Notes under the pieces: model-generated
Databases searched by the model: none
What the model was told of the DNA's origin: nothing
The model's input: the letters and a program-made list of their open reading frames with translations, nothing else
Source: JASHVB01 sp035508435
GTDB lineage: Bacteria; Pseudomonadota; Alphaproteobacteria; Acetobacterales; Acetobacteraceae
Direction: 5' to 3'
Length of the DNA stretch: 64,000 bases
NCBI GenBank assembly: GCA_035508435.1
Contig: DATJNA010000131.1
Coordinates: forward strand, 41,129-105,128
In this document: positions 8,949 to 16,560 of the stretch, one piece after another
Position numbering within the stretch: the stretch's first letter is position 1
Layout: each line of letters begins with the position of its first letter
Made by a program: the position numbers and the translations under genes

Positions 8949-9235
8949 GCCACGCCCCATCATGGCCGGGCTTGAGCCGGGCCGATGCCCAAACTGATCG
9001 GGCGCCGGCTCCCGGTCGCCCGTGCGCAGATGGCCGGGTCGAGCCCGGCGATAACCGATGGATGCGCGGCGGCAGGGGGCATTCCCCCGGCCGTATCGGG
9101 TGGATGTTCGGCCGTATCGGGTGGATGTTCGGCCGTATCGGATGGGTGCGCGGCAGTAACGGGTGGTTGGGTAGCCGTAACGGGTCGCTGTCGGACCATG
9201 ACGGGTTCGACGGGGCTGGTGGAGCAATGCCATGA
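8945..9235 (+). CDS. Repeat-derived bridging ORF between ftsQ and ftsA (96 aa, doubtful protein)
   Basis: As at the murG/murC junction, this ORF starts on the upstream stop (ATGA at 8945-8948) and ends on the downstream start (ATGA at 9232-9235). Its first half is repeat-type peptide (SWPGLSRADAQTDRAPAPGRPCADGRVEPGD). Its second half is the translation of a 21-bp tandem array, GRIGWMF repeated and then decaying. No family is recognised. Two independent inserts with the same coupling geometry suggest that keeping the ribosome path open is under selection, whatever the peptide does. Confidence 0.4.
   Translation: MSHAPSWPGLSRADAQTDRAPAPGRPCADGRVEPGDNRWMRGGRGHSPGRIGWMFGRIGWMFGRIGWVRGSNGWLGSRNGSLSDHDGFDGAGGAMP
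8955..9062 (+). repeat. Intergenic repeat element, same family as the one before murC
   Basis: It opens with TCATGGCCGGGCTTGAGCCG and closes with a near-inverse copy, GGTCGAGCCCGGCGATAACC. It shares the inner string TGCGCAGATGGCCGG with the murG/murC element (about 4735-4750). The GC-rich ends could fold back as a hairpin in the operon mRNA. Confidence 0.6.
9089..9193 (+). repeat. 21-bp tandem array between ftsQ and ftsA
   Basis: Two perfect copies of a 21-bp unit (GGCCGTATCGGGTGGATGTTC at 9089-9109 and 9110-9130) are followed by at least three decaying copies to about 9193. The unit length is a multiple of three, so copy-number change keeps the bridging ORF in frame. Confidence 0.8.
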
Positions 9236-10536
9236 ACGAAATGTCCCCCCGCCGCGTGCTGACCCCGCCCATGCCGCCGTCCGAGGAGCAAGAGCGGCCA
9301 CGGCATCATCGCGCCGGCCCCTTCGGCGTGCTGGATATCGGCACCACCAAGATCGCCTGCCTGATCGGCCGCACCGAAAGCGACGGCACGTTGCGCGTGC
9401 TCGGCTTCGGCTGGCATCGCGGCCGTGGCGTGCGTGCCGGCGGCATTGTCGATCTCGAGGAAGCCGAGAAAGCCATCCGCGCCTGTGTCGGCCAGGCCGA
9501 GGACATGGCCGATACGCGGCTGCGCTCGGTCACCGTCAATCTGTCCTGCGGCCAGCCCGAATCGCGTTTGTTCAATGTGCAGTGGCCGATGCACGGCCGG
9601 GCGGTCGATGCGCAGGACATCCGCCGGGTGGTGATGGAAGGCCGCGCCCGCGCCGCCGCCGACGGGCGCGACGTGATCCACGCGTTGCCGCTGACTTTCG
9701 CCGCCGACGAAACCGACGGCGTCGCCGATCCCCGCGGTTTGTTCTGCACCACCCTGGGCGCCAGGCTGCATATCATCGATTCGGCCGCCACCGCGCTCCG
9801 CTCGCTGGGTGCCTGCATCGCCCGCTGCGATCTCGATATCGCGGAAGTCGTCTCCGCGCCGATGGCCGCCGGCCTCGCAACCCTGGTGGCGGATGAGCAA
9901 GAGCTGGGAACGACGATCATCGATATGGGAGGCGGGACGACGGGGATGGCGGTGTTCGCCGACCGTCAGCTGCTGCATACCGCGCAACTGCCGATCGGCG
10001 GCTTCCATGTCACGAAGGATCTCGCGACCGGCCTGTCCACCTCGTTGAATCATGCCGAACGACTCAAGACCGTGTTCGGCAACGTGCAGTCCTCGCCTGA
10101 CGACGAACGCGAGCTGGTGCCGGTGCACCTGGTCGGCGAGGAAGAGCATCAGATCGCCAAGGTGCCGCGCAGCATGGTGGTGAACATCATCCGCCCGCGC
10201 CTCGAAGAGACCTTCGAATATGTCAAGGATCGGCTGGAAAGTTCGGGCCTCGGGCGCGCCGCGGGCAACCGCGTCGTGCTGACCGGCGGTGCCTGTCAAC
10301 TCGCCGGCGTGCGCGAGATGGCGGCGCGCATGTTGGGCAGGCAGGTGCGGCTTGGCCGCCCGCATACTGTACGCGGCTTACCGGATTCCGCATCGGGACC
10401 GGCCTTCGCCACCGCTGCCGGATTGCTGCACTGGGCCGCCGGCGAAGGCCGCACGCTCCACGACATCGATCTGGAAGTCGCACAGCCTGCCGGTTTGCTC
10501 CGCCGCATCGTCAATTTTCTGCGGGAGCGAGTCTGA
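9232..10536 (+). CDS. ftsA: Cell division protein FtsA
   Basis: FtsA is the actin-like protein that tethers FtsZ to the membrane. The 434-residue product has the phosphate-1 motif GVLDIGTTKIACLIG (about residues 32-46), the FtsA-specific 1C subdomain, the phosphate-2 motif TIIDMGGGTTGMAVF, the adenosine motif VVLTGGACQLAGV and a C-terminal amphipathic helix (GLLRRIVNFLRERV) for membrane binding. An N-terminal extension of about 30 residues rich in Pro and Arg precedes the fold. The start overlaps the stop of the bridging ORF (ATGA), and ftsZ follows 73 bp downstream. Confidence 0.96.
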   Translation: MNEMSPRRVLTPPMPPSEEQERPRHHRAGPFGVLDIGTTKIACLIGRTESDGTLRVLGFGWHRGRGVRAGGIVDLEEAEKAIRACVGQAEDMADTRLRSVTVNLSCGQPESRLFNVQWPMHGRAVDAQDIRRVVMEGRARAAADGRDVIHALPLTFAADETDGVADPRGLFCTTLGARLHIIDSAATALRSLGACIARCDLDIAEVVSAPMAAGLATLVADEQELGTTIIDMGGGTTGMAVFADRQLLHTAQLPIGGFHVTKDLATGLSTSLNHAERLKTVFGNVQSSPDDERELVPVHLVGEEEHQIAKVPRSMVVNIIRPRLEETFEYVKDRLESSGLGRAAGNRVVLTGGACQLAGVREMAARMLGRQVRLGRPHTVRGLPDSASGPAFATAAGLLHWAAGEGRTLHDIDLEVAQPAGLLRRIVNFLRERV

Positions 10537-10555
10537 TGCTTCGCGAATCGAAGCA
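10537..10555 (+). promoter_or_regulatory. Hairpin directly after the ftsA stop
   Basis: TGCTTCG and CGAAGCA form a perfect 7-bp stem around a 5-base loop, starting at the base after the ftsA stop codon. No T-tract follows, so it does not look like an intrinsic terminator. It may be an mRNA stability or processing element between ftsA and ftsZ. Confidence 0.45.
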
Positions 10556-10597
10556 CTTCCTGCTTAACACACTGATCGTCGACCCAAGTCGCGTGGG

Positions 10598-10609
10598 AGG
10601 GACGTCCCT
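10598..10609 (+). promoter_or_regulatory. Palindrome overlapping the ftsZ ribosome binding site
   Basis: AGGGACGTCCCT is a perfect 12-bp palindrome that abuts the ftsZ ATG and contains the end of its Shine-Dalgarno sequence (GGGAGGG at 10595-10601). As RNA it could form a small 4-bp hairpin that hides the SD, or in DNA it could be an operator. Function is inferred only. Confidence 0.4.
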
Positions 10610-12208
10610 ATGACCCTGAATCTCACCATTCCGCAGCAGGTCCACACCGACTTCTCGCCGCGCATCACTGTGGTCGGCGTCGGTGGCGGCGGCACCAATG
10701 CCGTCGACAACATGATCGCGGCGAACCTGCAAGGCGTGGAGTTCGTCGTCGCCAACACCGACGCACAGCAGCTCATGCACAGCCGCGCGGATCGCCGCAT
10801 TCAGCTTGGGCCGCATATCACGCAGGGGCTCGGCGCCGGTGCCAAGCCCGAGATCGGCAAGGCCGCGGCGGAAGAAGCGGCCGACGAGCTGTATCGCCAC
10901 CTCGACGGCGCGCACATGGTGTTCATCACCGCCGGCATGGGCGGCGGCACCGGCACCGGCGCGGCGCCGGTCATCGCGCGCATGGCACGCGAGCGGAACA
11001 TCCTCACCGTCGGCGTGGTGACCAAGCCGTTCGGATTCGAAGGCGTGCGCCGCTCGCGCTGCGCCGATCAGGGCATCGAGGAGCTGCAGCAGTACGTCGA
11101 TACCCTGATCGTCATTCCCAACCAGAATCTTTTCCGTATGGCAAATGAACGCACCACCTGGAAGGACGCGTTCAAGATGGCCGATCAGGTTCTCTACATG
11201 GGCGTCCGCGGCGTGACCGACCTGATGATGGCGCCGGGCCTGGTGAACCTGGACTTTGCCGATATCCGCACCGTGATGGCGGAGATGGGCAAGGCGATGA
11301 TGGGCACCGGCGAAGCGGACGGCGAGAATCGCGCCATCCGCGCCGCCGAGCTGGCGATCAGTAATCCGCTGCTGGAAGACACATCGATGGGCGGCGCGCG
11401 CGGCCTGCTGATCAACATCACCGGCGGCGAGGACCTGACCCTGTTTGAAGTCGACCAGGCGGCGAACCGCATCCGCGAGGAAGTCGACGAAGAGGCGAAC
11501 ATCATCTTCGGCTCGGCGATCGACGAGACGCTGTCGGGGCGCATCCGCGTGTCGGTGGTCGCCACCGGCATCGACAAGCCAGTCGCCGCGACCGAGTCGC
11601 GTCCGCGGCTGGTTGCGGTGGGCGGCGGCGCGATGCCGGCGCCACACCCGATCCCGATGCCGACGCATGTCGCGACGAGCGCAATGGCGGCACAGCCCGG
11701 CATGCAACTGATGCCTGCGCCGATGATGAGTGCGACGGCGACATTGCGTCAGCCGGCAGCAGCATTGCGTGCGCCGGTCCAGATCGAGCCTATGGCGGAA
11801 GGCCATGTTGTGCTGGATGGGCAAGCTGCGATGCAGGCGCTTTCCCCGACCGCCGCTCAGGCTGTCGCATCGGCGCAACCCATGACGGCGGCGCGGATTG
11901 CTCCGGGCCTGCCGCCGCGTATCGGCAGCGGCTTGTTCAATGAAGCGCCGCGTCCGACCGCTGCCCCTGCCACGCAGTCGCCCCTGCCGGAGGTGCCGCG
12001 TCCGAGTTTGTTCAACACCGTGACGGGAGCGTTCCGCCGCCGGATGGCGTCGCCGGTTCCGACCGAGGCCGCGCCGCCGGTGCGGGCCGAGCCGATGCTG
12101 CATGCAGAGCAACGCCCAGAGGGCGCGCGTGCATCGGTACGGCTGGCGAACGGCGTCGAGGAGCCGACGTTGGAAATCCCTGCATTCCTGCGGCGGCAGA
12201 CGTCGTAG
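10610..12208 (+). CDS. ftsZ: Cell division protein FtsZ
   Basis: FtsZ is the tubulin-like GTPase that forms the Z-ring. The 532-residue protein has the N-terminal VVGVGGGGTNAVDNMI fold, the tubulin signature GGGTGTG at residues 111-117, the T7-loop region (NLDFADIRTVM) and the second domain ending near residue 330 (RIRVSVVATGID). A long Pro/Ala/Met-rich linker of about 180 residues follows, then the conserved C-terminal peptide LEIPAFLRRQ, which binds FtsA and others. The length fits the long-linker FtsZ of alphaproteobacteria. A strong SD precedes the ATG but sits inside a palindrome. Confidence 0.97.
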   Translation: MTLNLTIPQQVHTDFSPRITVVGVGGGGTNAVDNMIAANLQGVEFVVANTDAQQLMHSRADRRIQLGPHITQGLGAGAKPEIGKAAAEEAADELYRHLDGAHMVFITAGMGGGTGTGAAPVIARMARERNILTVGVVTKPFGFEGVRRSRCADQGIEELQQYVDTLIVIPNQNLFRMANERTTWKDAFKMADQVLYMGVRGVTDLMMAPGLVNLDFADIRTVMAEMGKAMMGTGEADGENRAIRAAELAISNPLLEDTSMGGARGLLINITGGEDLTLFEVDQAANRIREEVDEEANIIFGSAIDETLSGRIRVSVVATGIDKPVAATESRPRLVAVGGGAMPAPHPIPMPTHVATSAMAAQPGMQLMPAPMMSATATLRQPAAALRAPVQIEPMAEGHVVLDGQAAMQALSPTAAQAVASAQPMTAARIAPGLPPRIGSGLFNEAPRPTAAPATQSPLPEVPRPSLFNTVTGAFRRRMASPVPTEAAPPVRAEPMLHAEQRPEGARASVRLANGVEEPTLEIPAFLRRQTS

Positions 12209-12224
12209 CGGAGAGCCGGTTAGC

Positions 12225-12372
12225 AGCGCCCCCTTCCCCTGTGGGATTGGGCTGCGATGCAGACCCCGGTTGGGGGAGGGCACCTACGGCGTTGATGCGC
12301 GGCCTGCGCTCGGGAACCGCTCGACTCCCCGCCCTGCCGCAAAAAGCCAGCCCTCCCGTGCGGGGAGGTGGA
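12225..12372. repeat. GC-rich inverted repeats between ftsZ and hpnK
   Basis: The gap after ftsZ holds CCCCTTCCCCTGTGGGATTG, CCCGGTTGGGGGAGGGC and CCCTCCCGTGCGGGGAGG (about 12350-12368), pieces of the common intergenic inverted repeats of high-GC Proteobacteria. The last can form a short stem. It lies where a transcript end would be expected but has no T-tract. Confidence 0.45.
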
Positions 12373-12388
12373 TGCTGTATGATGAATT

Positions 12389-13204
12389 ATGCAGCGCGTG
12401 ATCTTTTCGGCCGACGATTTCGGCCTGTCCGAGTCCGTCAACGCCGCGGTGGAGCGCGCGCATTCCGAAGGCGTACTGAATGCTGCGAGCCTGATGGTGG
12501 CGGCACCGGCCGCCGCCGACGCCGTACGTCGCGCCCGAGCATTGCCCGGGCTGCGTGTCGGGCTCCACCTGGTGACGATCGAAGGACAGGCGATGTTGCC
12601 GCATGTGACAATCCCCGACCTTGTCGATGGGTCCGGCTGGTTCCCGTCCGACCAGTTCTTACTTGGGGTAAAATATTTTTTTCGGCCGCGTGTACGGCGA
12701 CAGCTTGCAGCGGAGATCCGCGCGCAGTTCGCGGCGTTCGCTGATACCGGCCTCAGGCTCGACCATGCCAATGCGCACAAGCACATGCACCTGCATCCCA
12801 TCGTCGGTGCATTGACGCTGCGGATCGGCCGCGACTTCGGCTTGCGTTCCGTGCGCGTGCCGGCCGAGCCGCCCGCCGTGCTGGCGCGCTGTGGTACGCA
12901 CGTGGGATGGGGTGACCGGGCGCTGTACTACTGGACCCGTCTGTTGCGGCGACAGATCCGCGCCGCCGGAATGATCGCCAATGACCACTGTTTCGGAATC
13001 GCCTGGAGCGGCCACATGACCGTGGATCGCCTTCGCCGCGTGCTCGAGCAAGTGCCGGACGGTTGCAGCGAAATCTACTGCCATCCGGCAACGACCCGCG
13101 ATGCGGCGTTGTCGCGACTGATGCCTGACTACGAGCACGCAGCGGAACTGGCGGCCCTCCTCGATCCCGACATCGCCGCGGCGGTTCGCACGCTGGTCGG
13201 ATAA
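12389..13204 (+). CDS. hpnK: Hopanoid biosynthesis-associated deacetylase HpnK (ChbG/YdjC family)
   Basis: HpnK belongs to the YdjC/ChbG metal-dependent carbohydrate deacetylase family and is found with hopanoid genes; its exact substrate is not established. The 271-residue product starts with the metal-site motif VIFSADDFGLS (an Asp pair), has LRVGLHLV and LDHANAHKHMHLHP, whose histidines fit the metal ligands, and ends with the conserved SEIYCHPATT segment. It follows ftsZ by 180 bp in the same direction. In many Proteobacteria lpxC sits there instead. The hopanoid gene hpnH lies 37 kb away at 49.4 kb. Confidence 0.88.
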   Translation: MQRVIFSADDFGLSESVNAAVERAHSEGVLNAASLMVAAPAAADAVRRARALPGLRVGLHLVTIEGQAMLPHVTIPDLVDGSGWFPSDQFLLGVKYFFRPRVRRQLAAEIRAQFAAFADTGLRLDHANAHKHMHLHPIVGALTLRIGRDFGLRSVRVPAEPPAVLARCGTHVGWGDRALYYWTRLLRRQIRAAGMIANDHCFGIAWSGHMTVDRLRRVLEQVPDGCSEIYCHPATTRDAALSRLMPDYEHAAELAALLDPDIAAAVRTLVG

Positions 13205-13255
13205 GTCGCCGGCCTGCTCGTCTCGCCACACGCTGCCATTTCAGCCGGGCACGGA

Positions 13256-14146
13256 TCAGTGCGGCACATCCAGCATGACCGACACAGGACAATGGTCGGA
13301 CAGCCGGTCCTTCCAGCGCTCGTCCGTCTCACGGTAGGTCAGCACGCGCAGTGTCGATACCTGCATCCAGTCGCGCGCAGGGCCGCCGGCAATGATATGG
13401 TCGATGAATGCCTCGCTGCCCCAGCATGTGCTGGAGCGCCCCTCCGTGGCACGCACGAGCGGCGCGGTGTGGCGCAGTGCCGACCAAAGCTGATCCCTGC
13501 CGTCCATATGCCGGTTGAAATCACCCAGCACGAGGAACGCCACGCCCTCCCTCTGGCGGGCCGCGATCCACGCGCGCAGCGGTGACACCTGCGCGCGCAA
13601 CTCCGCGCAGGAGAATCGCCCACGCCGGCGGGTCAGTGACGCATCGCGGCAACCGGTCTTCAGATGCACGGCCAGGATGCGTAGCTCCGCGGCGCCGAGA
13701 TGCAGCGTGATGTCGGCACCGCTGCGCAAATGTTGCCCCGGATCGACATCCAGCGCCGTCACATCGGGATGCACGTCATAGGCCAGGCCGCGACGCACCA
13801 CGATGCCGACGCGCTGCACGACATCGTCATGCGTCATGTGGATCGAGAAGCGATCCGGCGGGAACAGGCGCTCCGCTACGGCTTTGCCGTCCACTTCCTG
13901 GATCGCGATCACGTCGGCATTCAATTGTTCCGCGTAGTGTCGCAGGCGATCGAAATCCTCCGGCGCCCGGACATGTACATCCTCCGGCAGTGCGGGATCG
14001 CTTGCCGGACGCTCGGTGAGCCAGTCCAGGTTCCAGGTGGCGACTTTCAGTTCGTTAGCGAATGCAGCACCCGGCAGCAGCAAGCATGCCAACAGGATTG
14101 CTACGAGGCGATGCAGGCTTTGGGGGGGGCGGCGGTGGCGGGGCAT
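13256..14146 (-). CDS. Secreted endonuclease/exonuclease/phosphatase-family hydrolase
   Basis: The 296-residue protein has a signal peptide (LVAILLACLLLPGAAFA, probable cleavage before NELKV) and an EEP fold typical of DNase I-like nucleases and some phosphodiesterases. Catalytic motifs are in order: TWNLDWL, IQEVDG, GDFNRHMDG and the final SDHCPV Asp-His pair. Four cysteines (GCRD, FSCAEL, STCWGS, DHCPV) might form disulfides after export. The substrate cannot be told from sequence; an extracellular nuclease is the simplest guess. It is convergent with hpnK and stands alone. Confidence 0.8.
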   Translation of the reverse strand: MPRHRRPPQSLHRLVAILLACLLLPGAAFANELKVATWNLDWLTERPASDPALPEDVHVRAPEDFDRLRHYAEQLNADVIAIQEVDGKAVAERLFPPDRFSIHMTHDDVVQRVGIVVRRGLAYDVHPDVTALDVDPGQHLRSGADITLHLGAAELRILAVHLKTGCRDASLTRRRGRFSCAELRAQVSPLRAWIAARQREGVAFLVLGDFNRHMDGRDQLWSALRHTAPLVRATEGRSSTCWGSEAFIDHIIAGGPARDWMQVSTLRVLTYRETDERWKDRLSDHCPVSVMLDVPH

Positions 14147-14456
14147 CGGCCGACACTGTGCGCGAAAACTCTTCGATTATGCAACCTACGGTTTCAGATC
14201 GACGCGCGGATTCCAGGCGCCTCGGCCGCGGAGGTGCCGCACCCCAATGTCATTCGAGGCCCGGCGGCCAATGTCATTGTGAGGCCCCGCTGGGGCCGAG
14301 GCGACCCCGATCTTGCTCGCCCCAGCCCTCCGTGCACCACTCGACCGCGATTGCTTCTGCGTCTCCGGCGCATCGCGATGACATTCGACCGCGATTGCTG
14401 CCGCACCTGCGGCGCCTCGCGATGACCGAGTTCTCCGTGACAGAATTCTCCCGGAC
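14147..14456. repeat. Intergenic stretch with GTCATTGCGAG-type repeats
   Basis: No gene is seen. Degenerate copies of the window-wide repeat occur as TGTCATTCGAGG (about 14249) and TGTCATTGTGAGG (about 14273), followed by two copies of a unit around CTCGACCGCGATTGCTTCTG / TTCGACCGCGATTGCTGCCG with CGCGATGAC ends (14336-14425). The stretch has the look of decayed, nested palindromic elements. Confidence 0.6.
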
Positions 14457-16316
14457 CTATGCCGCGTGCGATCCGACCACCGGGGACGGCTTCGACACCA
14501 TGCTAAGGCACGCTTCCACTGCCTGCTGCAAAGTCTCGACGTAGGCGTCGGCACCAACGGCAACGCGCATCCGCTCATCCTGGAAGGCTGGCGCTTCGGC
14601 CGGCCACAGGCCCACCAGGATCGGCCGGTTGGGGAGTGCCCGGCGCAGGCGGCGCAACAGGTAGCGCACGTGCGAGATACCGCCGCCGAGATCCAGGTAG
14701 CATACGCACAACATCTCGGTATGGAGCGACAGCAGCGACGCCACCTCCGCACGCGACACCGCTCGATGTGGCACCACATGCGCGACGACGCCGCGTTCCT
14801 CGAGCAATTGCGCCAGCATGCGCGCCGCGGCCTCGTCCACCGGGCCGCGGCCGGCGATGCACAGCACGACGCCGCGATCGCCTTGCCATGCCTCGGCCGC
14901 TGGAGCCGGTTCCGCCTCGTCCGCCAGGTCCTCGATCAAGGCGTAGGCCGCTTCCAGGACGCGCTCCAATGGCTCGCCGGCGAGAGCGCCGCGGCCGGCG
15001 TCGATCGCCGCCCGCTGCAGGCCGGGCACCGCGACCTCATCGTAATAGCGCGTCAACGATCCCTCTCGCAGGAACGCCTCGGCTTGCTCCCGGGCTTCAT
15101 CGGGATCGCCCGCCAGCATACGTTGGTAGAAGCTCTCGTCCGGGCGCAGCGCGGGGCGGTCGCCGAGCAGGATGTCGAGGAATTCCAGGCGCTCGACATG
15201 GCGGCCCAGCACCATGAGGCAGAGCGTCAATGGCGTGGACAGGATCAGGCCGATTGGCCCCCAGATCCAGGTCCAGAAGATCGCAGCCACCACCACGGCG
15301 AATGGCGAAAGGCCGGTGGAGCGGCCATAGACCAGCGGTTCCACGACCTGGCCGGTAATCGCTTCGCCGCCGCCGAACAAGGCAACGGTGAAGGCGACCT
15401 CGGTCCAGCCGGGCGAGGTGGCGGCGGCGAGCAAGACAGGCAGCACCGCCGCGAGTGGCGAGCCGATATAGGGCACGAAGCGCAGCAGCATTGCGATGAT
15501 GCCCCACAACAGTGGCGTCGGAAGGCCGATGAAATACAGCACGGTGGCGATGACGCCGCCGAACGACATGTTGATGGCGAGCTGCGCCAGGAAATAGCGC
15601 GACAGCCGCCGCGCCGTCTCATCCATGGCAATGGTGGTCCGGTGCAGATCGCTGGCGCCGAACAAGCGGATCATGCGGTCGCGCAGGTCCTCGCGCTGCG
15701 CCAGGATGAAGGTGGAAACGATGAACACGATGGCGAGCGAAGCCAGTGGGTCGACCAGCGGCTCGACGATGCGTTGGGCGATCTGCATGGCGCTGGTTGG
15801 CGGCTGGTGCAGTTCGACCGGGATCGGCTTCTGCCCGGCATCGGCGTGCGCCTGCGCCGGCGGCGTCCCGAGGCCTGGTTGTTGCGCCGCCCCGAGATGC
15901 AAAGAATGGCCGACAGCGCCCATCACCTCGTCGAATGTCGCGGAGACGAAGTTCTGCACTGTCGCCATTTTCGACTCGATCGTGGTGGCGTAGCGCGGAA
16001 CCTGCCCCACCAGGTCAGCGACCTGGCTGCCGATCAGTCCGCCGATACCGACGATGAAGCCAAGCGCGAGGATGACGGCGAGCAAGGCGGCAATGCCGCT
16101 GGGCACGCGGATCCGATCGAGCACCTCCATCAGCGGTGCGAGCAGAAAGGCCAACAGAACGGCAAGGGTGATCGGAATGAGGACGCTGCGACCGAAATAC
16201 AGGCCGGCCACGATGACGACACTGGTCGCCAGCAGCAGCAGGCTCGAGCCGCCCGGGGTTTGTGCCGCGGGGACGGGCGCAGGGTGTCGCTGCAACGGCA
16301 GGCGCGACAGAGGCAT
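14457..16316 (-). CDS. AI-2E family (PerM-type) transporter with long C-terminal cytoplasmic domain
   Basis: About the first 350 residues form the AI-2E/PerM transporter domain with paired hydrophobic helices (LLLLATSVVIVAGLYFGRSVLIPITLAVLLAFLLAPL near the N-terminus; GVIATVLYFIGLPTPLLWGIIAMLLRFVPYIG and IFWTWIWGPIGLILSTPLTLCLMVLGRHV further on). Members export small molecules; the substrate here is unknown. The remaining ~260 residues are soluble and end in an alternating strand-helix region (VVLCIAGRGPVDEAAARMLAQLLEERGVVAHVV) resembling a B12-binding-like Rossmann domain without its cobalamin motif. The start at 16316 has AAGG 10 bases upstream; an in-frame ATG at 16376 would add 20 residues of uncharacteristic sequence. 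Confidence 0.8.
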   Translation of the reverse strand: MPLSRLPLQRHPAPVPAAQTPGGSSLLLLATSVVIVAGLYFGRSVLIPITLAVLLAFLLAPLMEVLDRIRVPSGIAALLAVILALGFIVGIGGLIGSQVADLVGQVPRYATTIESKMATVQNFVSATFDEVMGAVGHSLHLGAAQQPGLGTPPAQAHADAGQKPIPVELHQPPTSAMQIAQRIVEPLVDPLASLAIVFIVSTFILAQREDLRDRMIRLFGASDLHRTTIAMDETARRLSRYFLAQLAINMSFGGVIATVLYFIGLPTPLLWGIIAMLLRFVPYIGSPLAAVLPVLLAAATSPGWTEVAFTVALFGGGEAITGQVVEPLVYGRSTGLSPFAVVVAAIFWTWIWGPIGLILSTPLTLCLMVLGRHVERLEFLDILLGDRPALRPDESFYQRMLAGDPDEAREQAEAFLREGSLTRYYDEVAVPGLQRAAIDAGRGALAGEPLERVLEAAYALIEDLADEAEPAPAAEAWQGDRGVVLCIAGRGPVDEAAARMLAQLLEERGVVAHVVPHRAVSRAEVASLLSLHTEMLCVCYLDLGGGISHVRYLLRRLRRALPNRPILVGLWPAEAPAFQDERMRVAVGADAYVETLQQAVEACLSMVSKPSPVVGSHAA

Positions 16317-16560
16317 GGGGCGGGAACCTTGGTCGTGAAAGCCACGCCAGGGTAACCGCCGAAAGCGGGCGGCCATGTGTTGCGGAGCGTCAAGAAAGCG
16401 CGAGACCTCAGCGCGATGCCGCGCGGGCGGCCGGGCAGCCCAGCGCCGCGCGGATACCCGGTCTGCCGGGATGCGCTCTGGCGGATGCGCGCCTCACCCG
16501 TGCAACCTCGGCTGAGCCGACCGCAATTTCGCCGCGTCGGGTAGCCGACACGGAGGGACG

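Noticed and set aside
10537..10555. Hairpin after ftsA considered as an intrinsic terminator
   Set aside because: The stem is only 7 bp and is not followed by a T-run; ftsZ must be expressed from nearby promoters or read-through.
14466..16355. 629-codon plus-strand open frame opposite the AI-2E transporter
   Set aside because: His/Arg/Gln-rich composition with no domains; it is the antisense shadow of a GC-rich gene with clear motifs on the other strand.
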